From NCBI GenBank assembly GCA_032716605.1, contig CM064495.1, positions 19,778,942 through 19,842,941 of the forward strand: a DNA stretch of 64,000 nucleotides, written 5' to 3'. Within the stretch, counting starts at the first letter, position 1. Each line of letters starts with the position of its first letter. Positions 38,810-51,646 of this stretch are shown here, one piece after another. The DNA is from Paralithodes platypus. Its lineage: Eukaryota; Arthropoda; Malacostraca; Decapoda; Lithodidae. Made by a program: the position numbers and the translations under genes. Under the pieces are notes generated by a model. It searched no databases. It was not told where the DNA came from and saw only the letters and a program-made list of their open reading frames with translations.

Positions 38810-41150
38810 TATACAGTACTTTTTATTGATTTCATTGGGGGTGTTTGGTGTTATATATATACTGTATGTATATGGGCACTATATAAAGCACTATTAAAAC
38901 AAAAACTCTCCCTAAAACGCTCTCTATCAACGACGGTAAAACTCTAATTAGACCCCCTACTGGCAAAATAGATGCAGATTTCAGTAAGTCAATGGGGAGG
39001 GGAATAGTTTTGTTTTTTAGTCTGAAAAAACTATCCATCAGAGTGTTTCAAGATAGATGGATAATGGGGGGGAAATTCTGATGGTTGCTACTAATTAAAA
39101 CCACTGTATATTGATGAAAACTAGCTAAGACAGCAAAAAAACATTCACAACAAAAAAGGTGGCCAGTTTCCTTGATATTTAACTTATGATATGAGGCGGT
39201 GCTAATCCAATGGGACCTAAGCGCCATTTTTGAACATCTGACCACATAACATTTTGGCACATTATTCATGTATAACCAAAAGGAAATCCAAGTGGCACTT
39301 AGGACCCTTTGGATTTGCGACCCCTCATATATTCTTGCATTATTATTGAGGGTTTTGATTGATCCAGCCATTTTCGAGCAATGCTTTCTAGACTAAGAAA
39401 GGTGCCTCTCCAACCCCCACTTCAAGCTAAACCTGTACATTTTCAAATAGACTAAAAGGTCCCGGATGAAGGCCGGTTTTCCTAAATTGCAGGCTCACTA
39501 TCGCTCAGCCAAATATACTCAACACCTGAATAGGGTGTAGCATCCTATAATTGGCAAGCTAATGAGGTGAAACATCTTAAAATCTCCAAACTAATGGATT
39601 AAAATAGGGAGGGTCTTGGACTTGCCTCACACCAGATAGTGTTAAATGTATCCAATGGGTGTACATGTACTGTTGAGAACAAATGAACCTGGTACCAAAT
39701 CTCACCAGCAGAATGAGCTCATACATAGTATTATTGTCAATGAATGGTCTGTAGCACTTCTAACAACATCATTACAAAGGTTAAACTAATACATTAACCT
39801 TCAAACTATTGAAACTGTTGGATCGTTAAAACCTTCACCACTTCACAGCACATGTACAGTTACCAACACATGAACCTGGTACAAATGCTGTGGAGAAATG
39901 GCTGCATTTACTGTACCTGCCATAATGGGTTATGCAAATCATTAATGAAAATAATGTTGGTCTTACCCATTTCAAGGAACATAATTACAAATGAGAATAC
40001 ATGAAAACTCACCAAATTATATTTAAATCTGTGAAAAACATATAATCGTATCGCTCATTGACAGCAGTCCCAGGTTCATTAATAGTGTCCAATTGTTCAT
40101 TATGTGTTGTTGACTCAGTGTAACCCATATATTGTTGACTCAAGCGTTTGTATTGTCAGTATTCTGGAATGACTCCGTAAACATTAGTTGCCTACTATAT
40201 ATTTTGTCAACTCAGTATAGGTGTATGTGTTGCTTATTCTGAGTATATAATTCCAGTGTATATATTGTTAACTCAGCATTTTTTGCTGACTCAGTACCTG
40301 TATGTGTTATTGACTCATATCTGTTTGTATTGGTGATTCATCATGTGTGTTGTGACTAAATGTGTGTATTAATGACTGTATGTAGGCCTACTGATGATTC
40401 AGTGCATGTAATGATTGATGATTCAGTGGATGCTTCGATGACCTAGTGTATATATTAGGGACTTAGTGTATACACTGATGACTCAATGTATGTGTTGAAT
40501 CAGTATATTGTACACTTGTTAAGTTGATGTGTGTGTTGGTGACTAAGAGTTTGTGTTATAGTCAGTGTTCAAGATGTGAATGAGTATGAGTTGAGCCAGA
40601 GTACAGAAAGTGGCTCAGTGTATCCTGGGGTGTCGTATATGTCACCCCATTAAACTTATCTCCTGTGTCACATGATGAGTGTTTTTTTTTATCATTATAT
40701 TCATTATTGTCACTATTTTATTGTTAATGTGTCAAGCCGTGAATGTGACACTTTCCCTGCCAAATCAAAATGTAGCTACTACATAGCTTTGACCTGCCGC
40801 CTCATGGGCCAAAGGTTTCTTTTTCTGTAAATAGTTTGACCTGAAGTTTTCTTTTTTTGTACAGTTGAATTTGTGTAAACACAGAAAATTTGTATAATTT
40901 TGTAATGTGATAACGCCTTATGCCTTGATCATGGTATAAAATTTAATAAAGAAATAGTTTAAATTTTGTTTCATTATAGTTAGTTACCGGTACTTCCTGT
41001 CATTTTGCAAACCCCTTCACCACCAGTACGTAATTGTCATCATATTCTGGTTACCATTAGACGATTTCCTTTAGTTTGTAATCTACCGCTAGGACTCAAA
41101 TGGGTAAATACGATCTCAATAAACCCTCTTAATAACATAGGTCCCTCTTC
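38810..41150 (+). other. flank without recognised gene
   Basis: AT-rich, with many TGACTCAGTGTATG-like words between 40080 and 40560 that look like a very decayed minisatellite. No gene on either strand. Confidence 0.4.
40945..40950 (+). terminator. candidate distal polyadenylation signal
   Basis: AATAAA in AAATTTAATAAAGAAATAG, followed by a T-rich stretch (TTTTGTTTCATT). It would end a 3' UTR of about 7.2 kb if it belongs to ds, or could belong to an unseen transcript. Confidence 0.35.
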
Positions 41151-41154
41151 TATA

Positions 41155-44100
41155 TATCTATCTATTGCCTGACGCCGTGATCCCCGAAGGGGTGGTCATG
41201 AACAAACTGCCCCCATGCACCTCTGTCCCCAGTCAGTCGACACCCCTCCTCCCAACCAGCACCGCCTTCATCCATATAGTTCCTCACTCCATCCTTCCAC
41301 CTCACTCTCGTACACCCTCTTAGTCATGCTTTTGCTTTCCATACGTTCCATATGGCCGAACCATCTCAAGTTGTTCCTTTTCATACTTTCCAGCACATCT
41401 ACCTCCACACCAAACCTCCTTCTTACTTTCTCATCCGTCTGTCTATCCCTCCATGTAACTCTGCACTTACTTCTCAATTAACTCATTTCCACCGCTCTCA
41501 CTCTGGTCTGAGTCTCTTCCCGAACGTCCATGCTTTGCTTCCGTAAGTTAGTGTCGGGATTACCACACTGTCATGCAAGGACTTCTTCACTTCCATACTG
41601 ACCACCCTATTTGTTATTACTGCTTTCAGCGTTCCTACAACCCTCTTCCCCTGTTGTACCCTCTACCGCACTTCTTCATCCATAGTCCCATCTTTACTTA
41701 ACACACTGCCCAGATACTTAAAAGAGCTGACGATCTCCATAGCCTGATCGTTCAACTTCACCTCACACTCTGTGACTTCACCCCTTTCGAAGACCATAAC
41801 CTTGCTCTTCCCTGCATTTACCTTCAAATTCCGTTTTTCACACACTGTTCCAAACTCATTTACCAGACCCTGCAACTCCCATTCATTATCGCAAATCAGA
41901 ACTGTATCATCCGCAAACAGCAGTATAGGCAGCTTCCACTCATTTCCCTCCCTTTTCAGCGATACACCAACATCGGATCCACTTCTCTTCCTAGTATTTC
42001 TTTCATGACTCCATCCATATATACAGTAAACAAACACAGGGACATCACACACCCCTGTTTCAACCCAACATTCAGGTCAAAGAACTCGCTCTGCTCATTC
42101 TCCACACATACTGCCGCCTTTGCACCCTCATACATGCTCTTCACTACTTTCAGCAACTTGCCATCTACTCCGTATATTCTAAGTACTTTCCACATACCTT
42201 CTCTATCCACTCTGTCATAGGCCTTCTCCAAGTCCATAAAGGCAACATACACCTTTTGTTGATTCTCCAGATATTTCTCCACAACACAATTCAGGGTAAA
42301 AATCTGATCTACACATCCTCTTCCCTTCCTAAAACCTCCCTGCTCATCGCCTATCCATTTCTCCATTCACACTCTCACTCTCTCAATCACTACCCTACTG
42401 TACACCTTCCCTACTACGCTTAGAAGACATGTTCCTCGGTGGTTACCAAACACTCCTCTCTCCCCTTTGCCCTTATATAGGGGGACTATTATGCCAGTCT
42501 TCCAGTCATCGGGTGCACGCCCCTTCTCCCATGCTAGTTTGCACATTTTCCATACCCATTCGATTATAATACTATCTCACCACCATACCTCAACATTTCC
42601 CCACACACTTCATATGTTCCTGGTGCTTTCCTCAACTTCACTCTTTTCATGGCTTCCCACACTTCTGACTTCCTGATCCCCACCTCCTCCTCCACTACTT
42701 CTCTTCTTCTCCCTCCCATACCATATCCAACTATGTTTGCTGGCTCTTCATTCCTTACATTTAGCAACTCGTTGAAGTACTCCCTCCATCTTTCGACTCT
42801 CTCTTGCTTCTCGGCTAGCATTCTCCCATTCTTATCTTTCACACCCTTACTGTTTCCCTTGCTACCTTCCCTAACTTTCTTGACTTCTTTCTAGAACAGT
42901 TTCTTACACTCCCTCCATTTTACACTCAGATTCCTTCCAAATTCCTTATCTACTCTTCTCTTACTTTCCTTCACTACTCTCTTTCTCTCCACGTATGTCG
43001 CTCGTTTCTGCCTCTCCAAATCTTCATTCCCTCTACTACCCAACCACTCCCTATATGCTTTCTTCTTGTCTTCCACAGCTATTTTTTACCTTTTCTGTCC
43101 ACCATGCTGTACCTTTCACTCCCCTCCCTCTTCTCCTCACTCCACACACCTCCTCACATGCTGCACAGATCTCTTCCTTAAACACCTTGCTCATCTCCTC
43201 CACATCTTCCAGGTCGAACCCACCTAGTCGTCTTTCTACTGCTCTTTTGTACTCTTCCCTGATTTCCTCCTCCTTTAGCCTCTCCACCCTCGATACCATT
43301 CCCCCTTCCTCTCGCCTCCCTCCAGCTCTCCTCACCCACTTCTTTTGTATCCTAATTTTAGCTACTACTACATAATGATCAGACAGACCCCCTCCATACC
43401 CCTATACACCCTAGCATCCAGCACAGATTTCTTCATTCGTTCATCCACACATATAGAATCAATCAGTGACTTTTGTTCCACCACTGTCTTATCCTTCATC
43501 GTCCACACCACTTTCCATGTGTAGCCTACCTGTGTATCATTCTGTGTCGGAAGAAGGTGTTGGCTATCCACAGCCGCCTCCCCACACATACGTCCACAAG
43601 TGCACTACCATTCCCATTCACTCTGACGGTACCCCCCACCCTCCCACCACTCCATCAACTTACCTATCACCCACCTTACCATTCATATCCCCAATCAGAA
43701 ATATTCTTTCGTTCTTGTCAAACTTATCCAGGCACGCCTCCACATTCACCCAGAACTCCTCTTTCTCTCTCACAAGTTTATCCTCTGTCGGAGCATACAC
43801 ACACACAATCACCCACGTTTGTATTCCTACTTTCATTCTCACCCACACAATCCTTGAACCCACAGACCCATATTCTCTTACACGCTCCTTCCATTTGTTA
43901 CTTACAAACAAACACGCACCTTCTCTCGCTGCTCCCTCACTCACTCCAGGACACACACCCATAACACACTCCCACATCTGTACCCCTCCATTTGGTCTCC
44001 GTCATTCCAAATACATCCAGCCTGGCATTCACTAACACTTCCAGGACCTCTCTCTCTCTTGTGTGCCATCATTCATGCCACTCACGTTCCATGTAGCTAT

Positions 44101-44280
44101 TCTAAGATTGTCCGTAAGATTGTCCATAGCTGGTCGGGGTTCATCAACACAGGGTCCGTCCGCATCCGAGGCTGATAGTTTATTTTTCGTTGCTTCATAT
44201 TTTTCACGGGTGGGGGTCGCAAGCCCACCGACCCAACCTCCTTAGTCGTCTCTTACGATACGGAAAAGGCACGTCCCTCT
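41155..44280 (-). mobile_element. RTE-type LINE, near full-length dead copy C
   Basis: Same family as copies A and B, about 3.1 kb. Read on the minus strand, an apurinic endonuclease-like domain comes first (about 44110-43380: TWNVSGMN, FGMTETKWRG, VCVYAPTEDK, FLIGDMNGKVGDR). A linker follows with KRLGGFDLEDVEEMSKVFKE-like sequence (43051-43335). Then comes RT (42842 down to 41663: KAPGTYEVCGEML, GFRKGRGCVDQIFTLNC, DLEKAYDRVDREGMWKV, GLKQGCVMSLCLFTVYMDG, FADDTVLIC), then RWFGHMERMESKSMTKR. The 3' end is a TAGATAGA tail at 41155. The 5' leader has GTAAGAGACGACTAAGG near 44245. At least five stops or frameshifts break it. It is the only copy here showing the endonuclease. Confidence 0.85.
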
Positions 44281-44708
44281 TAAGCTGCATAAAACTGTCT
44301 ATTTTTAGCCAGAATCAAAGGTAAAAAGATGTCATGGTGGTGAAGGGGTTAACACATATTTGTCAACTACTTGGTAATAATTATCATATATTGATTACAC
44401 AGATATTATTTATTAATATAAATAAATACCTTTTTGACAGTTTTAATATAATCCCAGCCATAATTGTAATCCTCACATTGTCAATTTTCAGGCAGTATTT
44501 TTTATAGAGAATTTCCATGGCACTAAGCCAAACAGCTGAAAGAGACGTAAAACTTACAATGAAGATAAATAAATAGGGAAGAAGCTGGTATACAAATTAA
44601 ATAATATTAGGGAAAGGGCAACCCACAGGGCAATGACTCAACCTTACCGTGTCAATAATAAATGTTTAAAGGCATTATAGCTTACTGGAAACCTAAATAG
44701 AGGCTATC
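44281..44708 (+). other. spacer between RTE copies
   Basis: AT-rich, nothing recognised. Confidence 0.5.
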
Positions 44709-46040
44709 TATCTGTCTTATCTGTTGCCAGACATGATCGCCGAAGGGGTAGCCACGAATGAATCACTCCCATGCAACTCTGTCCTTTGTCAGTTTGTCAG
44801 TCGATGCCCATCCTCTCATCCAACAACGCTTTTAATCGTATACCTCTCACCTCCATCCTTCCATCTCACTCTCGGTCTGCTTCATCCTCTCGGTCCTTCC
44901 ACCTCACTTTTGTACACGCTCTAAGTCATTCTCTTGCTTCCCATACATTCTATATGGCCGAACCATCTCAAGGTGTTCGTTATCACACCCTCAACTTTCC
45001 CTTCATAATTGCTGAGGGGCACAGGGCCTTGGGTGGGGCTTTGGTTTTCCGGGCGTTTCCGCACCCTCCTCAGCTCCCCGCCTTGGATTGGCTTCGGTCA
45101 CCTTGGCTTTATTAGTGGTAAGCAGGGAGGGTTCTGTGGGGGTGCTCGGTTATGGCCTTGGCCTTGCTTGGGACCTTGGGGCTGCTCGGCCAGACAGTCT
45201 GGGGAACAGCAACAACAATAACACCACTCTCCTGCACATCCACACCACACTGCTCTCATACTTCCTCATTCATCTGTCTATCCATGCATGTAACTTCACA
45301 TGTACTCCTCAAGTAACTCATTTCCATCCCTCTCACTATTGATTTGAGCCTCTCTAACTATGCCCATGCTTCACTGCCGTACGTCAATGTCGGGATTACC
45401 ACACTATCCTGCAATGACTCCTTTACTTTTATGCTGAGCACCCTTTTCCTTGTCACTGCTCTCAGCATTCCTACAACCCTCTTCCCCTGTTGCATCCTAT
45501 CCTGCTCTTCATCCTCCATACTCCCATCCTTACTCATCACACTGCCCAAATCATTAAATGATCTGACATTCTATATAACCTGACCATTCAACCTCACCTC
45601 TCACTCTTTGAATGCACTCCTTTCAAAGACCAAAACTTTACTCTTTCCCGCATTTACTTTCAGGTTCCGTTTCGGACACACAGTTCCAAGCATATTTACC
45701 AGACCATGCAACTCCCGCTCATTAGAACTGTATCATCAGCAAACATCAGTACAGGCAACTTCCACTCACTTCCTTCCCTTATCAGGGGTACACCAACATC
45801 CACTGCTCTTCCTTGTATTTCTTTCATGACTCCAGCCATATATATATATACATAACAACATTGGGGACACACACCCTTGCTTTAACCAAACATTCTGATC
45901 AAAGAACTTGCTCTGTTCATTCTCCACATGCACTGCCACCCTTGCACCCTCATACATGCTCTTCACTGCTTTCAACAACTTACCAGCTACTCTGTATATT
46001 ATCAATGCTTTCTACACACCTTCTCTATGAACTCTGTCAT
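44709..46040 (-). mobile_element. RTE-type LINE, old diverged copy D
   Basis: Minus strand; the 3' end is near 44709 (GTTGCCAGACATGATCGCCG matches the tail of the other copies). RT remnants include LGSVMSKDGSMEDEEQDR (about 45490-45545), NEQSKFFDQNVWLKQGC (about 45900) and AGKLLKAVKSMYEGA (about 45980). It is much more decayed than A-C and holds a SINE at 44990-45222. It stops abruptly at 46040, where the LTR retrotransposon begins. Confidence 0.75.
44990..45222 (+). mobile_element. SINE copy inside RTE copy D
   Basis: Plus-strand copy of the SINE family: starts CTCAACTTTCCCTTC, passes GCTGAGGGGCACAGGGCC and ends GGGGCTGCTCGGCCAGAC, then GGGGAACAGCAACAAC. It splits the RTE sequence TTCACAC/TCTCCAGCACATC found whole in the other RTE copies. 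Approximate target duplication TATCACACC / ATAACACCA. Confidence 0.75.
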
Positions 46041-46042
46041 AG

Positions 46043-46528
46043 GTATACTATCAATGAAAGTTAAATATTTCTATGCTATAACAATTCAAACAAAATCATT
46101 CTAAATTAAATTAATCCATATCTAAATTGAATTCAATCTGAAACAAGCTAATTTATATCCAAAGGTCTCACATAATAAATTATATATAAAGTAAGGTTAT
46201 AAGGGTTAATATTATCCAGGAATTAACTCGCCAATAGTTCCATGTGGCAACGTGACAAAGGAGAACTTTTACCCAATATGGCGGACAATGGGGAAGCAAG
46301 ACTTCGGCCCGAGTCAAATGAGAGAATCAAATGATTATATGGGAATGGACATGGATACTATGCTTATCTGTCAGTCAGTCATGGCGTCGATGAGAGCGTT
46401 GTGATGGTGTAGATGTATGTATTGCTGTCAGTGTATTGTGATTAGAGGCACAAAAGCTTGATTAACTGAGGGCGGAAATTAGATGTTAACTGGTCGGTGT
46501 TCGTGGAGGCTCTGCCGCTGGTCCAGAC
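46043..46528 (-). repeat. BEL/Pao 3' LTR
   Basis: It starts GTATACTATCAATG on the plus strand and ends GTCCAGAC. About 486 bases, very similar to the right LTR, with a few substitutions and short indels (the right copy has extra bases around CTGAGGCTCGAGTC near 53625). Confidence 0.85.
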
Positions 46529-46659
46529 CTACATCTTGCTGCCTTGGCAAACGCCAGGAGCCCAAATTATCGTACCGTACTGCATCTAGGTTGCTCAATA
46601 CGATAAATTATATTAATATATACGATAAATTCATATATACTACATAAGACCATGTCAAT

Positions 46660-47372
46660 ATATTTTTTAATGATGTAAATATTCCCACTTCCCCTAGTAT
46701 TGACATTCTCGGTGTAACATTAACTACTAACTTGAGCTGGACACATTATGTTAGAAGCATTGCTAAGAATGCCTCTAAAAAACTGGGACTCCTGTACAGA
46801 GTTCGAGAATTCTTCACTGACGAGCAGTTGGCCGTAATATATAAAAGTCATGTGCGTTCTCAGATGGATTACTGTTCACCTCTGTGGGGTGGAAGTGGAG
46901 TGGTTGCATTGAGGCAGTTGGACAAAATTCAAAATAAAGCTATTAGATTAATCAATAACCCTGCAATCACACAGGACCTTCCTACATTATCCATAAGAAG
47001 AAACGTTGCATTGCATTATTCTACAGATATTTTCACAGCAATTGTTCCGAGGAACTTGCTTCAATTGTGCCGCCTCCACATCTTTCCCCGTAGAACTAGG
47101 GCAGCTGAGAGCGCCCATGAATTTACACTTTCTCCTCCACAATGCAGAACTTCTGCTTATCAGAATTCATTTATCCCCAGAGCTACAACTCTTTGGAATT
47201 CACTTCCCTCGAATTGCTTTCCACAAACTTACAATCTACAAATGTTTAAATCCAGTTGTTACAAACATTTTATGAATGGAGGATGCCTTTAGGCACATGG
47301 ACCTTTTTGTTTTATCTGTGTTTTTCCTTCCTCCGTTCATTGTCTCTTAAAAAAAAAAAAAAAAAAAAAAAC
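46660..47372 (+). mobile_element. CR1-like LINE 3' end inserted in the BEL element (copy 1)
   Basis: Plus strand: ILGVTL, WTHYVRSIAKNASKKLGLLY, HVRSQMDYCSPLWGG, IQNKAIRLI, LPTLSIRRNVA, then after a frameshift FPRRTRAAESAHEF and ATTLWNSLPSN. It ends in an A run of about 24 bases (47349-47372). Strongly 5'-truncated. Confidence 0.8.
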
Positions 47373-47618
47373 ATCAGTAATAGGTGAGTCGTTACCTTGA
47401 GAATCCTCGGACCCAGCAATAACAGGTGGAGTCTCCGATTGTAAAGTGGAATCGAGCTCCAAAGCGTACAAACGTGCGATAGGACGAACAGTAGTACCAG
47501 TGGCTGTCTTCAATAGCGCCACCCGCTCTACAGAGTCTTCCCCCTTGTATAGCCTACCTCCAACACGCGGCCCAATTTCCAGTATAAACGAGGACTATCT
47601 TCTTTAATTAAAACGACT

Positions 47619-48536
47619 TCACCAACAGTAGGTACCAGAGGGTGTAACACTCCTTTCCCTCAATGCTAGCAGATATTCATTAATCCACCTTTTTCTAAAA
47701 TCTTCGATTATCCTCGATATATACTGGTATTGCTTAGACACCGCTGCTTCAGAGTACAACAAGGGATCCTCTAACTCTACAATGGATTGGAAATCAGATG
47801 GAAACGCAGTCAATGGTTTACCATATAGCAAGTGAGCTGGCGTTAATGGTAGTGGCTCTTGCAGGTCGGTGTACACATATGTGAGCGGACGATCATTCAC
47901 GACTGCCTCTATCTCTGTGAGGACTGTCGTCAACTCACTCTTCTTTAATAGAGCACGTCCTACTACCGCTCTGAGTCCTGACTTTACTATGCTGATACAC
48001 CGTTCCCACATCCCACCAAACCAAGGTGCCTTAACTGGGATGAACCTCCATTCGCACTTTCTCTCCCATAAAAGTGATGATTGTAGGATCACTGCTCATA
48101 TCCTTTAGATATTTAGATGCCTGGACATAAGTAGGAACATTGTCGCTAAGAATGAGTTGAGGGAATGAACGACGGGCACAAAACCGTCTAAACGCCAGCA
48201 TAAATTCTTCGCTAGACATATTATCACATAGTTCTAGGTGTACCGCTCGAGACGTTGCACAGGTAAACAACAATATATAAACCTTCTGATGCTCTCTCGT
48301 CTTCAATGCCCCTGTGTAATCTAACCCTACAGCTTGGAAAGGTTCTATGTGCTTTACACGGCATTCAGGTAGAGGTGGAGCTGGTCCAGTTGCATATGGT
48401 TTACCCTTTAGTCTCTGGCATATTACACACTTTCTTACTATGCGTCGAGCTACTTGTCGAACTCTGGGTATCCACCATGTGAGACGCAAATTTGATATAA
48501 TATGACATACCCCATAGTGTTTTACTTCCCTATGTT
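47619..48536 (-). pseudogene. BEL/Pao integrase, frameshifted
   Basis: Zinc-binding end (CVICQRLKG) and rve core: VGLDYTGALKTRE, CATSRAVHLELCDNMSSEEF, LILSDNVPTYVQA, then after a frameshift near 48070 WRFIPVKAPWFGGMWERCIS with the downstream Glu region and NDRPLTYV. The DUF5641-like end continues leftwards to about 47380 in broken frames. Confidence 0.82.
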
Positions 48537-48918
48537 TTTTTTTGTTTTTGTTTTTTTTTTGACAATGAACGGAGGAAGGAAAAACACAGATAAAACAAAA
48601 AGGTCCATGTGCCTAAAGGCATCCTCCATTCATAAAATGTTTGTAACAACTGGATTTAAACATTTGTTGATTGTAAGTTTGTGGAAAGCAATTCGAGGGA
48701 AGTGAATTCCAAAGAGTAGTAGCTCTGGGGATAAATGAATTCTGATAAGCAGAAGTTCTGCATTGTGGAGGAGAAAGTGTAAATTCATGGGCGCTCTCAG
48801 CTGCCCTAGTTCTACGGGGAAAGATGTGGAGAGGCGGCACAATTGAAGCAAGTTCCTCGGAACAATTGCTGTGAAAATATCTGTAGAATAATGCAAGGGA
48901 TGCAACGTTTCTTCGTAT
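48537..48918 (-). mobile_element. CR1-like LINE 3' end inserted in the BEL element (copy 2)
   Basis: Minus strand, same family as 46660-47372, only the last ~380 bases: FYRYFHSNCSEELASIVPP then FPRRTRAAESAHEF in one unbroken frame, ending in an A-rich tail (plus-strand T run 48537-48560). It separates the RNase H and integrase coding parts. Confidence 0.8.
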
Positions 48919-48929
48919 GGCACGTATGA

Positions 48930-50046
48930 TCAATAGATCAGTAACGTGATGTCTTGTTGGCATAAGTATAGGACGGTTTGTGCCGTCCGTTACACCCGAC
49001 CACTTCAGGCGACCCTCACACCTGATGAGGTCATTATCTAGGTGCAACCTCAATTGACGCACTAAATTAGGCATTATTGTCTTATTCGAGCTTTGCAAAG
49101 ATTCTAATTCATTGGAAAAGGTTTCTGCTTGAACCCACTTGATCAAAGTTACTTCAGCGGCTTCATATTCACGAGCATCAATGTTGTGACCCTTGTTGCA
49201 AAGCTGTCCTGTTACTTTAAGCTTGATATTGGATATATATCTCAACACCCAAGCGACAACTCTGACTAGTTTATTATAGTCACCGAATTTTGCCCACTCT
49301 ATTACTGGACCAGGTGGCTCATTTGGTTGGGCTGTAACTGCCACTGTTTCCAGTGGCAGAAGTCCCTCACCAACAGCATGCCAAATCGTCCATTCATTTT
49401 CATGGAGCAGCCACTTTGGACCATGCGACCACAATTCGGACTTCACTAACTGGCTAGCCGTTATACCCCTAGTTATGAGATCACTAGAGTTGTCTTTTGT
49501 ATTTACGTAATGATATGCAACGTCTGGCAAAAGGGCTCTTATCTCATCTACCCTATTCCGCACATAAACTGGCAGAGACTTCTTGCTATGTATCCAGTTG
49601 AGTGCGACCTGACTATCGCACCAAACGTGAACGATTTCAATATTTAACTCGCTCTCATAAGCTGCGCGTACATGTTGCACCAGACGTGCTAATAGCAGCA
49701 TGGCAGTCAATTCCATTTTAGGGATAGTTACCTTTTTGACCGGGGCTACTTTGGCCCGGGCTGTAACTAAATGCGCCCCAAATAAAGTAACGACATATAT
49801 GGCTACCCCGTATGCCGTGGCGCAAGCATCGCAAAACGTATGTAATGTAACGTCGCCGTATGCTGCCACCTTACGAGGTAATGGTTTAGTACATAGGATG
49901 TCATACTCTTTCAACAACAATGTCCCTTGGTCATTCAAGTCCTCAGGCAAACTGTCATCCCATCCTATTTTGCATCTCCAAACTTCCTGCATCAGAATCC
50001 TAGCACTTATGGTAACGGGTACCCAAAGGATAAAAAAATTGCGCAA
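48930..50046 (-). pseudogene. BEL/Pao RNase H region
   Basis: Continues the polyprotein: LHTFCDACATAYGVAIYV, IPKMELTAMLLLARL, VWCDSQVALNWIHS, YHYVNTKDNSSDLITRG, PKWLL. Acidic residues of the RNase H fold are visible (FCDA, MELTA, CDSQ, SSD). It is cut at 48918 by a LINE insertion, after the DLLI stretch that leads into the integrase. Confidence 0.8.
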
Positions 50047-51646
50047 CTTTGCTCAACAGACTTCTTTTTGAGTGCGCTCCCGTCTGCTGAGCAAAAGACC
50101 TTGTTTGAAAAGTTAGTATGTCTTGTTTAGGTTGCCAGATCATCCCCAAATTTCTGGACTTTTCCTGGTTATGAGGTGCCGTACCGTCCACCTGTATCAA
50201 ACTCTGAAGATCTTCACTATTAGTAACCCACTCACGGAGAAATAAATGTGCTTCTGTAAACAATCTACGTGCTTGCCAGTAGGTATGTAACAATTCATCC
50301 TGACTATCGCTAGAACCCTGCAAATTGTCTATATACAACCCGCGAGATAGTTTACTTGTGTCCTCAAGAGTATCTGATAGATTTTTTTTTATTGTGGCAT
50401 TCAACAAAAACTGTGAACATGTAGCACCAAAGAGTACGACCCGAAAATGGTAGATTACGACCCGACTTTCAGAGTCGCTAATGTCTTCGAACCAAAGAAA
50501 GCGGGTAACATCTCTATCTTCCTCTTTTAGTTTGACCATCAAGAATGCTTTCTCGATGTCACTAGTAAATGCATACTGCCCCAGCCTAAACCGCAATAGA
50601 TGTTGGGACAGATCCGACACCAAGGACGGACCTGTCAGCAGGCAGTCATTTAGACTGGGTTGTTGATCTTGGTGGGCAGAGCAGTCATACACCACCCGTA
50701 TTGGTGTGGTGACGCTGTCTTTCCTCACCCCATGATGAGCCAGATAGTGAACCCTTCCCTTCCTACTCGGTTCCTTTACATCGACTTTTTCAATGAAGCC
50801 CCTATCTTCATATCTCCGAAATACATCGTCATATGCCTGGCGCGTGCTCGGTTCATTTGTTAATTTACGCTGTAATGCGCGCAAGCGACCTAATGCCAAA
50901 CCATAGTTGGATGGCAGGCTCATCTCACTGTTCTTCCAGGGTAAACTAACTTTATATTGCTTGTCTGAGGCACAGTAGCTCACAGACTCTTCAAACCCTT
51001 TCAGCGCAATTTCCGAGTCATAATCGGTCTCCATAGGACTAATGCCTATGTGATCCAATCTCCACAGTCGTTCCAGGTCGAACTCGGCAGTCATTTTTGG
51101 GTCACTAGGTTGGAAATCCTCCCTTCCCAACTCCTCTGCCGCGGTTACATTCACTCTTAATATCGAGACCGTGTCGACCAGGACATTTGACTGTGTAGTA
51201 TGCACCTTTCTGCTCATGCAATAACCAAATTTAGTGGGGATTAAAATTACACTACACATTCTTTTAAATCCAGGGTATACTACATCATAATAATGATCCA
51301 CACCAAGTAGAACATGCACCTCATTCTGATCTCCCATGGGATCTGACAAGTTAACCCCTTTGCTACGTAATGCGTGTTCCACCTTCTTCACTCCTACAGA
51401 TACATATTCTGGTAGGGTGTCTACTACGATACATGTCATAGAGTACCTGTTTTTACGGTAGAAATATGAAATCTCCGCTATCTCGTAGACTTGTTTGTCA
51501 GTAACCCCTGTGAAGCCCTGCAATCGAAGAGTCTCAGCTCCTACGATTCGGTGCTTAAGTCCCATTAATACAGACCTTTTTATAAAGGATCGTTGAGACC
51601 CTTGATCAAGATTCAAGAAGTACCCGACAAACCTTGTTACTGTCAT
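50000..51646 (-). pseudogene. BEL/Pao protease and reverse transcriptase
   Basis: Protease start LDQGSQRSFI and LLGVDHYYDV (DUF1758-like retropepsin). RT: RVVYDCSAHQ, LNDCLLTGPSL, FTSDIEKAFLMVKL, VLFGATCSQFLLNATI, and the catalytic box as YIDN (LYIDNLQGSSD), the BEL-family variant of YxDD. The frame shifts near 50035 after VAQFFYPLG. Confidence 0.85.

Larger units (their letters stand above)
33762..40960 (+). other. ds: ds 3' UTR and/or downstream flank
   Basis: Seven kilobases with no credible gene on either strand. The first ~620 bases after the stop (with CACCACCACCATC repeats near 33785) are very likely 3' UTR. How far the transcript runs is unknown: AATAAA occurs at 34376-34381 and again in a context typical of a transcript end at 40945-40950. 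AT-rich unique sequence fills 34400-37580 and 38810-40940. Confidence 0.5.
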
